Assembly (NCBI GenBank): GCA_015059845.1
Contig: SUZR01000002.1
Location: 186,001 to 250,000, forward strand
DNA length: 64,000 bases
From: Rikenellaceae bacterium
GTDB lineage: Bacteria; Bacteroidota; Bacteroidia; Bacteroidales; Rikenellaceae
Direction: 5' to 3'
The position numbers were made by a program, and so were the translations under genes. The notes beneath the pieces are model-generated. The model made no database searches. It saw nothing but the letters and a program-made list of their open reading frames with translations, and was not told where the DNA came from. The stretch's first letter is position 1. Each line of letters opens with the position of its first letter. Shown here one piece after another: positions 18,751-26,414 of the stretch.

Positions 18751-18771
18751 TTATCATAAAAAACAACAACT

Positions 18772-19839
18772 ATGAAGAAAATTTTCGGAATCGTGCTGGC
18801 TGCTGCAATGGTGGCAAGCTGCACCAACAACAAGGCGAAGTTTACAATCAGCGGTGAGTCTGATAAGTTCGCTGGTAAATATGCCTATTTGCAGGTAGAG
18901 GAAGAGAATGCGCTCAAGACCATTGACTCTGTTGCCGTTGAGGGTAACGCGTTTGTCTTGGAGGGTGTTGCCGAGCAGCCCTATGTTGCATACTTCGTAA
19001 TCAAGGAGGCTGGTGCTGAGCGTCCAGAGATGTTCACTCAGCTCTACGTTGAGCCCGCAGAGATTGCAATCAGAGCAATCGAGGGTGAGAATCGTACAAC
19101 TCTCGCAGCTATTGGTGGTAACCTGAACGGTATCGTTGACCAGATTAACAGCTACCTGAGCGAGCTTGAGGAGCTTATGGAGAGCGACGATAAGTCTGTT
19201 GCCGACGCTGCCGAGAAGAGCTGGAGCAACACTATGTTTGAGGCTATTAAGGGTTGCAAGGGTAACCTCGTGGCTCAGAACCTGCTCAAGCAGAACTACT
19301 ATATGTTTGAGCCCCAGCAGGTACTCGACGCTATTGCAACTATGCCCGATGATAAGCAGGAGGAGTTTGCAAAGATGAAGGCTTCGGCTGAGCAGGCTTT
19401 GAAGGTATTGCCCGGCAACAAGTATATCGACATCGTTGACAAGACTCCCGAGGGTGAGGAGCTGTCGCTGAAGAGCGTTATCGAGAACAAGAAGAACAAG
19501 TATGTACTTATCGACTTCTGGGCATCGTGGTGTGGCCCCTGTATGCGCGAGGTTCCCTACTTGGTGGAGACCTACAAGAACTACCACAAGAAGGGCTTCG
19601 AGATTTTCGGCGTATCGTTCGACCGTACTAAGGAGGCTTGGGTAAAGGCTATCGAGGAGAAGAAGCTCACTTGGCCCCACGTAAGCTCTGTAAAGTATTG
19701 GGACAACCAGGCTCGTCACGACTATGCCGTTAACTCAATCCCCGCAAACTTCCTCGTTGACTGCTCAACAGGCGAGATTATCGCTACCGCATTGCGTGGT
19801 GAGGAGTTGCAGGCAAAGATTGCTGAGTTGCTCAAGTAA
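18772..19839 (+). CDS. Thioredoxin-fold lipoprotein with DUF4369 domain
   Basis: A 355-residue lipoprotein (lipobox VASC, modified Cys17). The N-terminal DUF4369-type beta domain spans about residues 22-120, a helical middle follows, and a TlpA/ResA-type thioredoxin domain forms the C-terminal third. The redox motif WCGPC is intact at Cys254 and Cys257. By family it is a periplasmic disulfide reductase or isomerase acting on secreted proteins or cytochromes. It lies 21 bp after lpxD. A smaller paralogue follows. Confidence 0.88.
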   Translation: MKKIFGIVLAAAMVASCTNNKAKFTISGESDKFAGKYAYLQVEEENALKTIDSVAVEGNAFVLEGVAEQPYVAYFVIKEAGAERPEMFTQLYVEPAEIAIRAIEGENRTTLAAIGGNLNGIVDQINSYLSELEELMESDDKSVADAAEKSWSNTMFEAIKGCKGNLVAQNLLKQNYYMFEPQQVLDAIATMPDDKQEEFAKMKASAEQALKVLPGNKYIDIVDKTPEGEELSLKSVIENKKNKYVLIDFWASWCGPCMREVPYLVETYKNYHKKGFEIFGVSFDRTKEAWVKAIEEKKLTWPHVSSVKYWDNQARHDYAVNSIPANFLVDCSTGEIIATALRGEELQAKIAELLK

Positions 19840-19861
19840 TAGACATCAACCAAAAAATAAG

Positions 19862-19893
19862 AGTGCCTGCCCCACGGGTTAGGCACTTTTTTC
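19862..19893 (+). terminator. Intrinsic terminator between the two thioredoxin lipoprotein genes
   Basis: AGTGCCT (19862-19868) pairs with AGGCACT (19881-19887), extended by CCC/GGG, and runs into six T's. Confidence 0.82.
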
Positions 19894-19894
19894 G

Positions 19895-19902
19895 TATATT
19901 TG
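19895..19902 (+). promoter_or_regulatory. Promoter -7 element close to the second thioredoxin gene start
   Basis: TATATTTG (perfect TAnnTTTG) lies only 8-14 bp before the candidate start codons at 19911 and 19917, immediately after the previous terminator. No TTTG -33 box is visible, because that position falls within the terminator stem. Confidence 0.5.
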
Positions 19903-19916
19903 CAAAAAGTATGCTT

Positions 19917-20450
19917 ATGAAACTTATTATTATGCTACTTATAGCAACCTCGTTGGTTGGCTGTAAGAACAAGGCGGCAGCGCCTGCCGAGCCTGCACAG
20001 GCTGAGGCCTTTTCGTTTGAGAGTATTGACGTGGGTGCGTCGTATGTCGATATCTCGTTGCCCGATATGCAGGGTAAGAAGATTTCACTCTCGGATGTGG
20101 TTACAAAGCAGGGCAACAAGTATGTATTGCTCGACTTCTGGGCATCGTGGTGCGGTCCCTGCATCCGCGAAATGCCCTATCTGTGTGAGGCGTATAAGGA
20201 GTATCACGATAAGGGTTTCGAGATTTACGCCACATCGCTCGATAGCGACGATAAGGCGTGGCGTCAGGCCATCGAGAACAACAAAATGGTGTGGGTTAAT
20301 ATCTTTGCCAACGCCTCTTCACCTCGCGGTTATGAGTGGGTGAACTCAATCCCGACAAACCTATTGATTGACTGCTCAACGGGCAAGGTCGTAGCCAAGA
20401 ACCTGCGTGGCGAGGCTGTCGCGGCAAAACTCAAGGAGCTTATTAAGTAA
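19917..20450 (+). CDS. TlpA/ResA-like thioredoxin lipoprotein
   Basis: A 177-residue lipoprotein from ATG 19917 (lipobox SLVGC, Cys16), with ATG 19911 as an equally possible start. It consists of one TlpA-type thioredoxin domain. The WCGPC motif is intact (Cys79, Cys82), followed by IREMPYL and the cis-proline loop SIPTNLLID. Its C-terminal domain is close to that of the preceding gene (FWASWCGPC, NSIP, DCSTG in both), so the two look like duplicates, one having kept the DUF4369 half. The frame extends to 19863, but that part is the terminator. Two bp separate it from ruvC. Confidence 0.88.
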   Translation: MKLIIMLLIATSLVGCKNKAAAPAEPAQAEAFSFESIDVGASYVDISLPDMQGKKISLSDVVTKQGNKYVLLDFWASWCGPCIREMPYLCEAYKEYHDKGFEIYATSLDSDDKAWRQAIENNKMVWVNIFANASSPRGYEWVNSIPTNLLIDCSTGKVVAKNLRGEAVAAKLKELIK

Positions 20451-20452
20451 TA

Positions 20453-21064
20453 ATGACGGAGCAGCAACCATACCGCATAATGGGCATTGACCCGGGCACG
20501 AACTATATGGGCTACGGCATCATCGAGGTCGAGGGCAAGCAACTGCGCTCGGTGGTGATGGGCGACATTGACCTGCACACAATGAGTGACCCGTATCGTA
20601 AATTGCGCTATATCTTTGAGCGTGTAGGTAAGCTCATCGATGACTATCAGCCACGCGAGGTGGCGTTGGAGTCGCCATTCTTCGGTGCTAATGTGCAGAG
20701 TATGCTCAAGTTAGGACGTGCGCAGGGCGTGGCAATGGCTGCCGCACTGAGCCGCGACAAGGAGGTCTATGAGTATGCGCCCACACGTATCAAGCAGGCT
20801 ATTACGGGCGTTGGCTCGGCCTCTAAAGAGCAGGTGGCGGCCATCGTGAAGCGTATGTTGAAACTCGACTATATGCCTCGCCGATTGGACGCTACGGATG
20901 GTATGGCTGTGGCGATGTGCCACTACTTCACGGCCCGCACGCCAATTAACATTGCGATGGGCAGTGAGCGTGTCAAAGGCTTGGGTGGCGGCAAGAAGGC
21001 AGCAAAGGGCTCATCATCGTGGGAGTCGTTCATAAAAAAGAATCCCGAGAGGGAGATAAAATAA
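20453..21064 (+). CDS. ruvC: Holliday junction endonuclease RuvC
   Basis: Resolves Holliday junctions together with RuvAB. The RNase H-like acidic catalytic residues are visible: Asp13 in GIDPGT, Glu73 in ALESPFFG, and Asp146/Asp149 in RLDATDGMAVAMCHY. At 203 residues it is slightly long because of a basic C-terminal tail (GGGKKAAKGSS...). It is cotranscribed with the upstream thioredoxin gene, which has no obvious functional link. Confidence 0.96.
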   Translation: MTEQQPYRIMGIDPGTNYMGYGIIEVEGKQLRSVVMGDIDLHTMSDPYRKLRYIFERVGKLIDDYQPREVALESPFFGANVQSMLKLGRAQGVAMAAALSRDKEVYEYAPTRIKQAITGVGSASKEQVAAIVKRMLKLDYMPRRLDATDGMAVAMCHYFTARTPINIAMGSERVKGLGGGKKAAKGSSSWESFIKKNPEREIK

Positions 21065-21065
21065 G

Positions 21066-21102
21066 AAGAGGGTGTCTAACAAGTTAAGTTAGCACCCTCT
21101 TT
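21066..21102 (+). terminator. Intrinsic terminator after ruvC (same family as 13222-13260)
   Basis: AAGAGGGTGTCTAAC (21066-21080) pairs with GTTAGCACCCTCTT (from 21088) with one bulge. It starts 2 bp after the ruvC stop and differs from the 13222 copy mainly in the loop. Confidence 0.85.
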
Positions 21103-21122
21103 ATGAAAATCCTCGGCGTAGC

Positions 21123-21392
21123 TTAGCCTTTACGGCCAAACTTCTCTCTCAAACGTTTAACTCCCTCAACGCCGAGGATAGCTAATCCCCCATACTGTGC
21201 CGTCTTGGCCATTCCGAAGAATATGGTCCACAACGCTCCTCTTGCAACTCCGCTTATAGGTAGTGCCAACGACACAAAGGATAGAATATAAAATATCACA
21301 CACGAAGATAAAACAATAACACCCGTACGGAACGATAGTTTCGACAGATAGAGTTTTATGCTTTCAAGTGCTTGCTTGAAGAATTTTATCAT
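21123..21392 (-). CDS. Small two-helix membrane protein, unknown function
   Basis: An 89-residue protein with an amphipathic basic N-terminus (MIKFFKQALESIKLYLSKL) and two predicted membrane segments (about residues 24-47 and 52-74), ending in a basic tail. Its ATG overlaps the stop of the upstream 63-residue gene by 4 bases, so the two are translationally coupled. I do not recognise a named family. The coupling and shared promoter support a real gene. Confidence 0.7.
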   Translation of the reverse strand: MIKFFKQALESIKLYLSKLSFRTGVIVLSSCVIFYILSFVSLALPISGVARGALWTIFFGMAKTAQYGGLAILGVEGVKRLREKFGRKG

Positions 21393-21580
21393 TTAGAGTA
21401 TTTTGTAAAAGAGTATTTCTCTCGAAGTGCTTGTTGTTCCGCCTCGGGCAAATGTGTAAAATATGCCTTCCAGCCGGGGCAAAAATTTATATGCCAGCGC
21501 CAAAAGCGACCTGCAAAAGATTTTGGCTTCTCCTCATACTTCTTTCTCAACGGGCAACTCTCGCACTTATAGGTAGCCAT
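21389..21580 (-). CDS. Small cysteine-containing protein, unknown function
   Basis: A 63-residue soluble basic protein. CxxC (Cys6, Cys9) plus His30 and Cys34 (WHINFC) could form a zinc or iron-sulfur site. I have a recollection of similar small Bacteroidales proteins but know no function. It is the first gene of a two-gene operon with a perfect promoter 37 bp upstream, and is coupled to the two-helix membrane protein. Confidence 0.7.
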   Translation of the reverse strand: MATYKCESCPLRKKYEEKPKSFAGRFWRWHINFCPGWKAYFTHLPEAEQQALREKYSFTKYSK

Positions 21581-21616
21581 AATTCAGTTTAATAATGAAG
21601 CAAAAAATTATTTAAA

Positions 21617-21647
21617 CAAATATACATCAAAAACTATAATATACAAA
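21617..21647 (-). promoter_or_regulatory. Promoter of the two small genes
   Basis: Minus-strand TATATTTG (21617-21624) and TTTG (21644-21647) with a 19-bp spacer, a full consensus match. Confidence 0.72.
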
Positions 21648-21698
21648 CATTGTATGGAAAAAATCATATAACGAAGATATAGTTATCCGTTTTTTTAG

Positions 21699-21706
21699 TA
21701 ACTTTG
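21699..21706 (+). promoter_or_regulatory. Promoter -7 element of the GNAT-like gene
   Basis: TAACTTTG, a perfect TAnnTTTG, 34 bp before the start codon at 21741. The -33 position is T-rich without an exact TTTG. Confidence 0.55.
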
Positions 21707-21740
21707 AGAGATTTTTGGAAAATACAATAAAAAACAATAT

Positions 21741-22952
21741 ATGAGCAAGACAAAGTACACATTAAAGGAGGTTACGGACAAAGCTCTTGAGAAGGAGTTT
21801 ATCGAGCTTCCCAAACGCCTTTATAAAGGTAACAGAAAGTGGGTATGTCCGCTGGATGATGATATCAAGGCGGTTTTCGACCCTGCAAAAAACAAGCTCT
21901 ACGCCGATGGTGAGGCTATTCGTTGGGTAGCATACAATCAGGAGGGAGAGGTTGTAGGTCGAATTGCAGCCTTCTACGATAACGAACACGCATATTCATA
22001 CGAGCAGCCGACGGGTGGTTGCGGTTTCTTTGAGGCCATCAACGACCAGGAGTTGGCAAACCAGCTCTTCGACACAGCACGCCTGTGGCTCGTGAGCCGC
22101 GGTATGGAGGCTATGGATGGTCCCGTAAACTTCGGCCCGCGTGATTCGTGGTGGGGTCTGTTGGTTGAGGGCTACGAGTTCCAGCCCCTCTACGCCAACC
22201 CTTACAACCCGCCATATTACAAGGAGTTGTTCGAGAACTACGGCTTTAAGAACTACTTTAATCAGAACACATACCTCTGGCGCGTATATGACGACGATAT
22301 CAACCAGTCGATTCACGACCGCGCAAAGCGTCTGCACAACACCCCAGGATATAGCTTTGCCAACATCAAGGGTCGTGATTTGGAGGAGGTTGCCGAGGAT
22401 TTCCGCATCATCTACAACAAGGCGTGGTCGCTCTTTACAGGCGTGAAGCCTATGCCCAAGGAGGAGGCGCAGAAGATTGTGAATACGCTGCGTCCCATCG
22501 TGGACCCCAACATCATCTTCTTCACATACTTCAACAACGAGCCTGTCGGATTCTTCATTATGGTGCCCGATATCAACCGCATCATCGGCAAGTTCAACGG
22601 TAAGCTCAACCTATGGAACAAGTTGCGTCTGATGTGGGATTTGAAGGTAAAGAAGTCGTGCGACCGTATCTTCGGTATGATTTTCGCCGTGACGCCCGAG
22701 TTCCAGGGCAAGGGTGTGGAGTCGGGTATGATTCAGTACATCTACGAGAACTACATCCGCACCGACCGCAACAGCTACAAGACCGTAGAGTTTGCGTGGA
22801 TTGGTGACTTCAACCCCGTTATGAACCGTATGATTCAGTCGTATGTATGTGCTACACGTCATAAGATGCACACCACATACCGTTATCTGTTCGACCGCGA
22901 GAAGCCCTTCACACGCTGCCCGCGTCTGGGATTGAAACGTAATGAGAAGTAA
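21741..22952 (+). CDS. GNAT-like acyltransferase family protein
   Basis: A 403-residue cytoplasmic protein without signal peptide. It resembles the N-acetyltransferase-like family seen in many Bacteroidetes and proteobacteria (related to YghO). The N-terminal half has a GNAT-like part (EVVGRIAAFYDNEHA, then MDGPVNFGPRDSWWGLLVEGY). The C-terminal part carries an acyl-CoA-binding-like segment (FAVTPEFQGKGVESGMIQYIYENY), comparable to the R/Q-x-x-G-x-G/A loop. The substrate is unknown. It lies 23 bp before gcvT and is probably cotranscribed with it. Confidence 0.7.
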   Translation: MSKTKYTLKEVTDKALEKEFIELPKRLYKGNRKWVCPLDDDIKAVFDPAKNKLYADGEAIRWVAYNQEGEVVGRIAAFYDNEHAYSYEQPTGGCGFFEAINDQELANQLFDTARLWLVSRGMEAMDGPVNFGPRDSWWGLLVEGYEFQPLYANPYNPPYYKELFENYGFKNYFNQNTYLWRVYDDDINQSIHDRAKRLHNTPGYSFANIKGRDLEEVAEDFRIIYNKAWSLFTGVKPMPKEEAQKIVNTLRPIVDPNIIFFTYFNNEPVGFFIMVPDINRIIGKFNGKLNLWNKLRLMWDLKVKKSCDRIFGMIFAVTPEFQGKGVESGMIQYIYENYIRTDRNSYKTVEFAWIGDFNPVMNRMIQSYVCATRHKMHTTYRYLFDREKPFTRCPRLGLKRNEK

Positions 22953-22975
22953 GAAACCGAAAAAACTATAACAAA

Positions 22976-24070
22976 ATGAAAACCACAGCTTTTACAAAGT
23001 ATCACATCGCCGCAGGTGCCAAGATGGCCGAGTTTGCGGGATATAATATGCCTATCGAATTTTCGGGCATCAACGACGAGCATATGACCGTACGCGAGAA
23101 GTGCGGTGTGTTTGACGTGAGCCATATGGGCGAGATTTGGATTAAGGGCGAGAAGGCTCTTGACCTGTTGCAGCACATCGCATCAAACGATGTATCGAAG
23201 CTCTATGACGGCAAGGTGCAGTACGCTACAATGCCTAACGGCAAGGGTGGCATCGTAGATGACATCCTTATCTACAAGTTTAGCGACACGAAGTATATGC
23301 TCTGCGTAAACGCCGCCAACACCGACAAGGATTGGGCACACATCTGCGCCGAGGGCGAGAAGTTCGGTATGAAGCCTGGCGTGGAGCTGGAGAATGCATC
23401 GGACAACATCGCTCAGCTGGCTATTCAGGGACCGTTGGCTATGAAGCTCGTGCAGAAGATGTGCGAGGAGAGCGTGGAGGATATGACCTACTACACATTC
23501 AAGATGTGTAAGTTGGCAGGCTGCGACGTGATTCTCTCGGCTACGGGTTACACCGGCTCGGGCGGTTGTGAGATTTATATGTACAACGCTGATGCTGACA
23601 CTATCTGGGAGGCTATGTGGAAGGCTGGCGAGGAGTTCGGCCTGAAGAATATCGGCCTCGGCGCACGCGACACATTGCGTCTGGAGAAGGGTTTTGCACT
23701 CTATGGCAACGATATTGACGATACGACCTCTCCGCTGGAGGCTGGCCTTGGCTGGGTAACGAAGTTCGTTGAGGGTAAGGATTTCATCGACCGCGACTTC
23801 CTGGCAAAGCAGAAGGCTGAGGGCGTACAGCGCAAGCTAGTAGGCCTTAAGATGATTGACCGCGGTATTCCCCGCCACGGCTACAAGTTGGCAAACCTCG
23901 AGGGCGAAGAGATTGGTTGCGTAACATCGGGTACGATGTCGCCTATGTTGAAGGTAGGTATCGCGTTGGGCTACGTGAAGACGGAGTATGCCGCCGTTGG
24001 CACTACCATCGCCGTAGTTATCCGCGACCGCTTGCTCAAGGCCGAGGTTGTGAAGTATCCGTTTGTATAA
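22976..24070 (+). CDS. gcvT: Glycine cleavage system aminomethyltransferase (T protein)
   Basis: Transfers the methylene group from aminomethyl-lipoyl H protein to tetrahydrofolate, releasing ammonia. The 364 residues are the usual length. Family segments include EFSGINDEHMTVREKCGVFDVSHMGE, YTGSGGCEIY (folate contact region), GLGARDTLRLEKGFALYGNDI and the C-terminal barrel (GCVTSGTMSPMLKVGIALGYV). The H and P proteins are not in the window, and no glycine riboswitch is seen upstream. Confidence 0.96.
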   Translation: MKTTAFTKYHIAAGAKMAEFAGYNMPIEFSGINDEHMTVREKCGVFDVSHMGEIWIKGEKALDLLQHIASNDVSKLYDGKVQYATMPNGKGGIVDDILIYKFSDTKYMLCVNAANTDKDWAHICAEGEKFGMKPGVELENASDNIAQLAIQGPLAMKLVQKMCEESVEDMTYYTFKMCKLAGCDVILSATGYTGSGGCEIYMYNADADTIWEAMWKAGEEFGLKNIGLGARDTLRLEKGFALYGNDIDDTTSPLEAGLGWVTKFVEGKDFIDRDFLAKQKAEGVQRKLVGLKMIDRGIPRHGYKLANLEGEEIGCVTSGTMSPMLKVGIALGYVKTEYAAVGTTIAVVIRDRLLKAEVVKYPFV

Positions 24071-24086
24071 CGAGATAAACTCGGAC

Positions 24087-24130
24087 AAAAGACAAGTAGC
24101 TTAACCTAATGGTTAAGCTACTTGTCTTTT
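24087..24130. terminator. Strong terminator after gcvT
   Basis: Perfect 20-bp stem: the left arm 24087-24106 (AAAAGACAAGTAGCTTAACC) and right arm 24111-24130 with a TAAT loop, ending in T's. It could act in both directions and separates gcvT from the AT-rich cassette. Confidence 0.92.
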
Positions 24131-24168
24131 TACTACTCTCATATAATATTAGGGATAAATAAACGCTA

Positions 24169-25017
24169 TCAGAAAAGAGATTGTTCAACGGTTTCTATAT
24201 ATTCCCAAGTTACGCAATGCAATGCCCCGCCTTTATTTATAAGTGGTTTTGAATAAATTGGCACTATTTTTAAATTAGGAAACAAATTCCCAAATGTTTC
24301 AATTGCTGCTATATCATTTTCACAATCAATATTCTCAGACAAACAAGGAAGTAATATAGCATTTGGAAGTCGCAAATAATTGAGATAGCACCAAGAATCT
24401 TTATCTTTTTTACAATCATATTTAAGTTCTACAACCTCAAAATGCGGATCTAATATCTTTAAAAGTCTGTTACGAAATGCTTTATTCCAGCAATTATTTA
24501 GTAAAACCTTATCGTCCCCTAAATATGTTACCATCCCATCAGCATGCCCACACCTATCTCTCATATCCCAAGGTATGATAATAATTTCAGCGCATAAAGA
24601 CTCTTGCAAATGACGACACAAATCAAGTAAAGGCCAAGCTGGATTCTCCATAAAGATTTTATCTGTCATTATAACTTTGCTACCACATCGGACATAGTTT
24701 CCTCCATCAAATACGATATTCATATTTGTGGGCGTAAATAGATTTAAGCCTCTACATGCATCATCTTGATTTGTTATATATGAATGATATTTCTCATTCT
24801 CCGAAAGGTAATCTGGCCTATAATGATATTTAGAATATACACCATCATCAAATATCATAACAGGCATATAGTCACGGCACCAATAGTCATTGGTATATTT
24901 TAATTCTCTATGCTCAATCTGCAAACTATTTAATGCATTATGAATAGCCTCTGCCACGCAGGCTGTATTTTTTGTAGTTCGCAGATGTTCGGAAGTATAT
25001 ATAATCGTATTCTGCAT
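24169..25017 (-). CDS. Agmatine/peptidylarginine deiminase-like protein in AT-rich cassette
   Basis: A 282-residue cytoplasmic protein with the guanidino-modifying (Porphyromonas-type PAD/agmatine deiminase) motif order intact: RD at 48-49 (WCRDYMP), FDGGN near 104-107, His158 and Asp160 in CGHADGMVTY, and the nucleophile Cys268 in GGALHCVTW. It is shorter than agmatine deiminases (about 350-370 residues) and has unusually many cysteines. The substrate could be agmatine, peptidyl-arginine or another guanidine and is not predictable. Base composition is far more AT-rich than the flanks (24241-24300 has 16 G/C of 60), suggesting transfer. It follows the glycosylase-like gene after 12 bp. Confidence 0.72.
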   Translation of the reverse strand: MQNTIIYTSEHLRTTKNTACVAEAIHNALNSLQIEHRELKYTNDYWCRDYMPVMIFDDGVYSKYHYRPDYLSENEKYHSYITNQDDACRGLNLFTPTNMNIVFDGGNYVRCGSKVIMTDKIFMENPAWPLLDLCRHLQESLCAEIIIIPWDMRDRCGHADGMVTYLGDDKVLLNNCWNKAFRNRLLKILDPHFEVVELKYDCKKDKDSWCYLNYLRLPNAILLPCLSENIDCENDIAAIETFGNLFPNLKIVPIYSKPLINKGGALHCVTWEYIETVEQSLF

Positions 25018-25029
25018 ATAATGGTCGTT

Positions 25030-25683
25030 TTAAACTTTATCCTCTCTTGTAAAGCTCCATTTTCTATCGCATTTTACTTTGGGTATTATTGGTTTATATT
25101 CGTATTCATCTGCCGATTTATAAACGCCCTGTCTAGCCTTAGCACTTATACCCAGCTCTTGTATTCTTTGTAAATCAATCCATTCTATGCTATTAGTATT
25201 TCCCAACGTAAAACCATTTAATAAAATATAAAGATAAGTTGATTGAGTATTATACTGATAATCATCAAATATTTTAAATTTGCTTTTTTTGCTATCCGTT
25301 TTATTTACAACCCATTTTAGATATTTACCTTCTTTATTTATTACCTCATATGCCCTAATAAGAGCCGATGCTCTATACTGTCCAACCTCACTTTCAAAAG
25401 TTATATCAAAACCAGAATCGTGAGCGTGCAATGTCATAAGAGGGAAGTATGCAACTTTATTCAGGCCCTTCCCATTACGATGATAGACTATTGGATCATG
25501 TATCCCGTCCAAATTTTCGCTATGAAAATAGAATTCGACAGTACGGATATAAATTTTATATTCGTCGCGCACATTAATATATCCTCCATATAAAAATGAA
25601 GATGCAAGATTTTTAAATATCTTCTGTAATTCATCTTCATCGGCAACTCCTTTAAACTGTGACAAATTAGTATATAAGCTCAT
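25030..25683 (-). CDS. Unknown protein with alkyladenine-DNA-glycosylase-like pattern, AT-rich cassette
   Basis: A 217-residue soluble protein with no family recognised with certainty. The order of elements resembles 3-methyladenine (AAG/MPG-type) DNA glycosylases: an early VEFYF (Glu50, where that family has the catalytic Glu of VETEAY), an RASALIRAYEV segment at 105-114 (compare AVLIRAxEP), and a late ARQGVYKS...KWSF (compare PRIGI...PWRF). The match is weak and by eye. The middle hydrophobic YLYILLNGF segment is too short to call a membrane span. It is the first gene of a two-gene AT-rich operon with the deiminase-like gene. Confidence 0.6.
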   Translation of the reverse strand: MSLYTNLSQFKGVADEDELQKIFKNLASSFLYGGYINVRDEYKIYIRTVEFYFHSENLDGIHDPIVYHRNGKGLNKVAYFPLMTLHAHDSGFDITFESEVGQYRASALIRAYEVINKEGKYLKWVVNKTDSKKSKFKIFDDYQYNTQSTYLYILLNGFTLGNTNSIEWIDLQRIQELGISAKARQGVYKSADEYEYKPIIPKVKCDRKWSFTREDKV

Positions 25684-25739
25684 AATACAATGGGGGTTAA
25701 ATAATGTAAAATATGTTATTTAAGCTTTCGATTTGCCTA

Positions 25740-26132
25740 CTACTTCTCTACCTTACCGCCAGCCTTTACCCAGCCGTCGTAGCCAACTCTCAACTCTACA
25801 ACCTTGTAGCCATTACCTGCCAGAACGCCTGCCACCTGCTTGCTGCGGCCACCACCCTTGCAATATACGGCGATAGTCTTATCCTTGGGCAGCGACTGGT
25901 AATCCTTGAAGAAGGTCGCGCTACGCACATCTAAATTATGGTCAACACCCGTGATATGCCCTGCATCAAACTCCTCGGGCGTGCGGACATCCACCAACAC
26001 CACATCTCCGCGCTCGATATAACGCGCAAACTCCTTAACATCAAGCGAACGAAACTTTACGCCACGCGATTTAGCCGAAGCACCCGCCACAACGCAGAGT
26101 GCAAGAATTAGAATGAGAATCTTTGATTTCAT
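25740..26132 (-). CDS. Secreted rhodanese-like protein
   Basis: A 130-residue exported single-domain rhodanese with a signal peptide (residues 1-20, ASA cleavage site). It has the CDC25-like fold elements VLVDVRTPEEFDAGHI and the active-site loop VYCKGGGRSK with Cys91. By family it transfers sulfane sulfur or handles periplasmic thiols; the natural acceptor is unknown. Base composition is back to that of the genome, so the AT-rich segment ends before it. Confidence 0.88.
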   Translation of the reverse strand: MKSKILILILALCVVAGASAKSRGVKFRSLDVKEFARYIERGDVVLVDVRTPEEFDAGHITGVDHNLDVRSATFFKDYQSLPKDKTIAVYCKGGGRSKQVAGVLAGNGYKVVELRVGYDGWVKAGGKVEK

Positions 26133-26150
26133 AGTTCGATAAAGTTTTAC

Positions 26151-26414
26151 GCAAGATAGTGTTTTTTGCGCAATTATCCAATTGTGACCGCAGCGCGGAC
26201 GGTAATATTTATTCGATGGGGTTGGCTACTGCGCAAATAAATTTGCTCCGCTTAACGCCCATTCCTCCTGCTCGCCACAGGGGCACGGTCAAGATTCGAA
26301 CGGCGAAGCCGTAGCGAGGATCCGCTGAAAGATTACACGGGATTGGCCACGCTATGCTCTGCTGCCGCATCGCAACGCGTGCCCTTTCCCTCCTGCTCGC
26401 CGCAGGGGCACCGT
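26151..26414. other. Non-coding stretch with no recognisable gene
   Basis: About 400 bp (26133-26537) separate the rhodanese from tRNA-His. The left part holds GC-rich sequence and the direct repeats listed separately. I find no plausible coding frame, tRNA or known RNA family. A short GATTCGAAC (26293-26301) resembles a tRNA T-loop but lacks any cloverleaf around it. Confidence 0.5.

Noticed and set aside
22953..22975. Glycine riboswitch upstream of gcvT
   Set aside because: Only 23 bp separate the GNAT-like gene from gcvT and no paired aptamer-like structure is present.
26286..26305. Possible tRNA remnant from the T-loop-like GATTCGAAC
   Set aside because: No acceptor, D-arm or anticodon stem can be built around it; a 9-base match is not enough.
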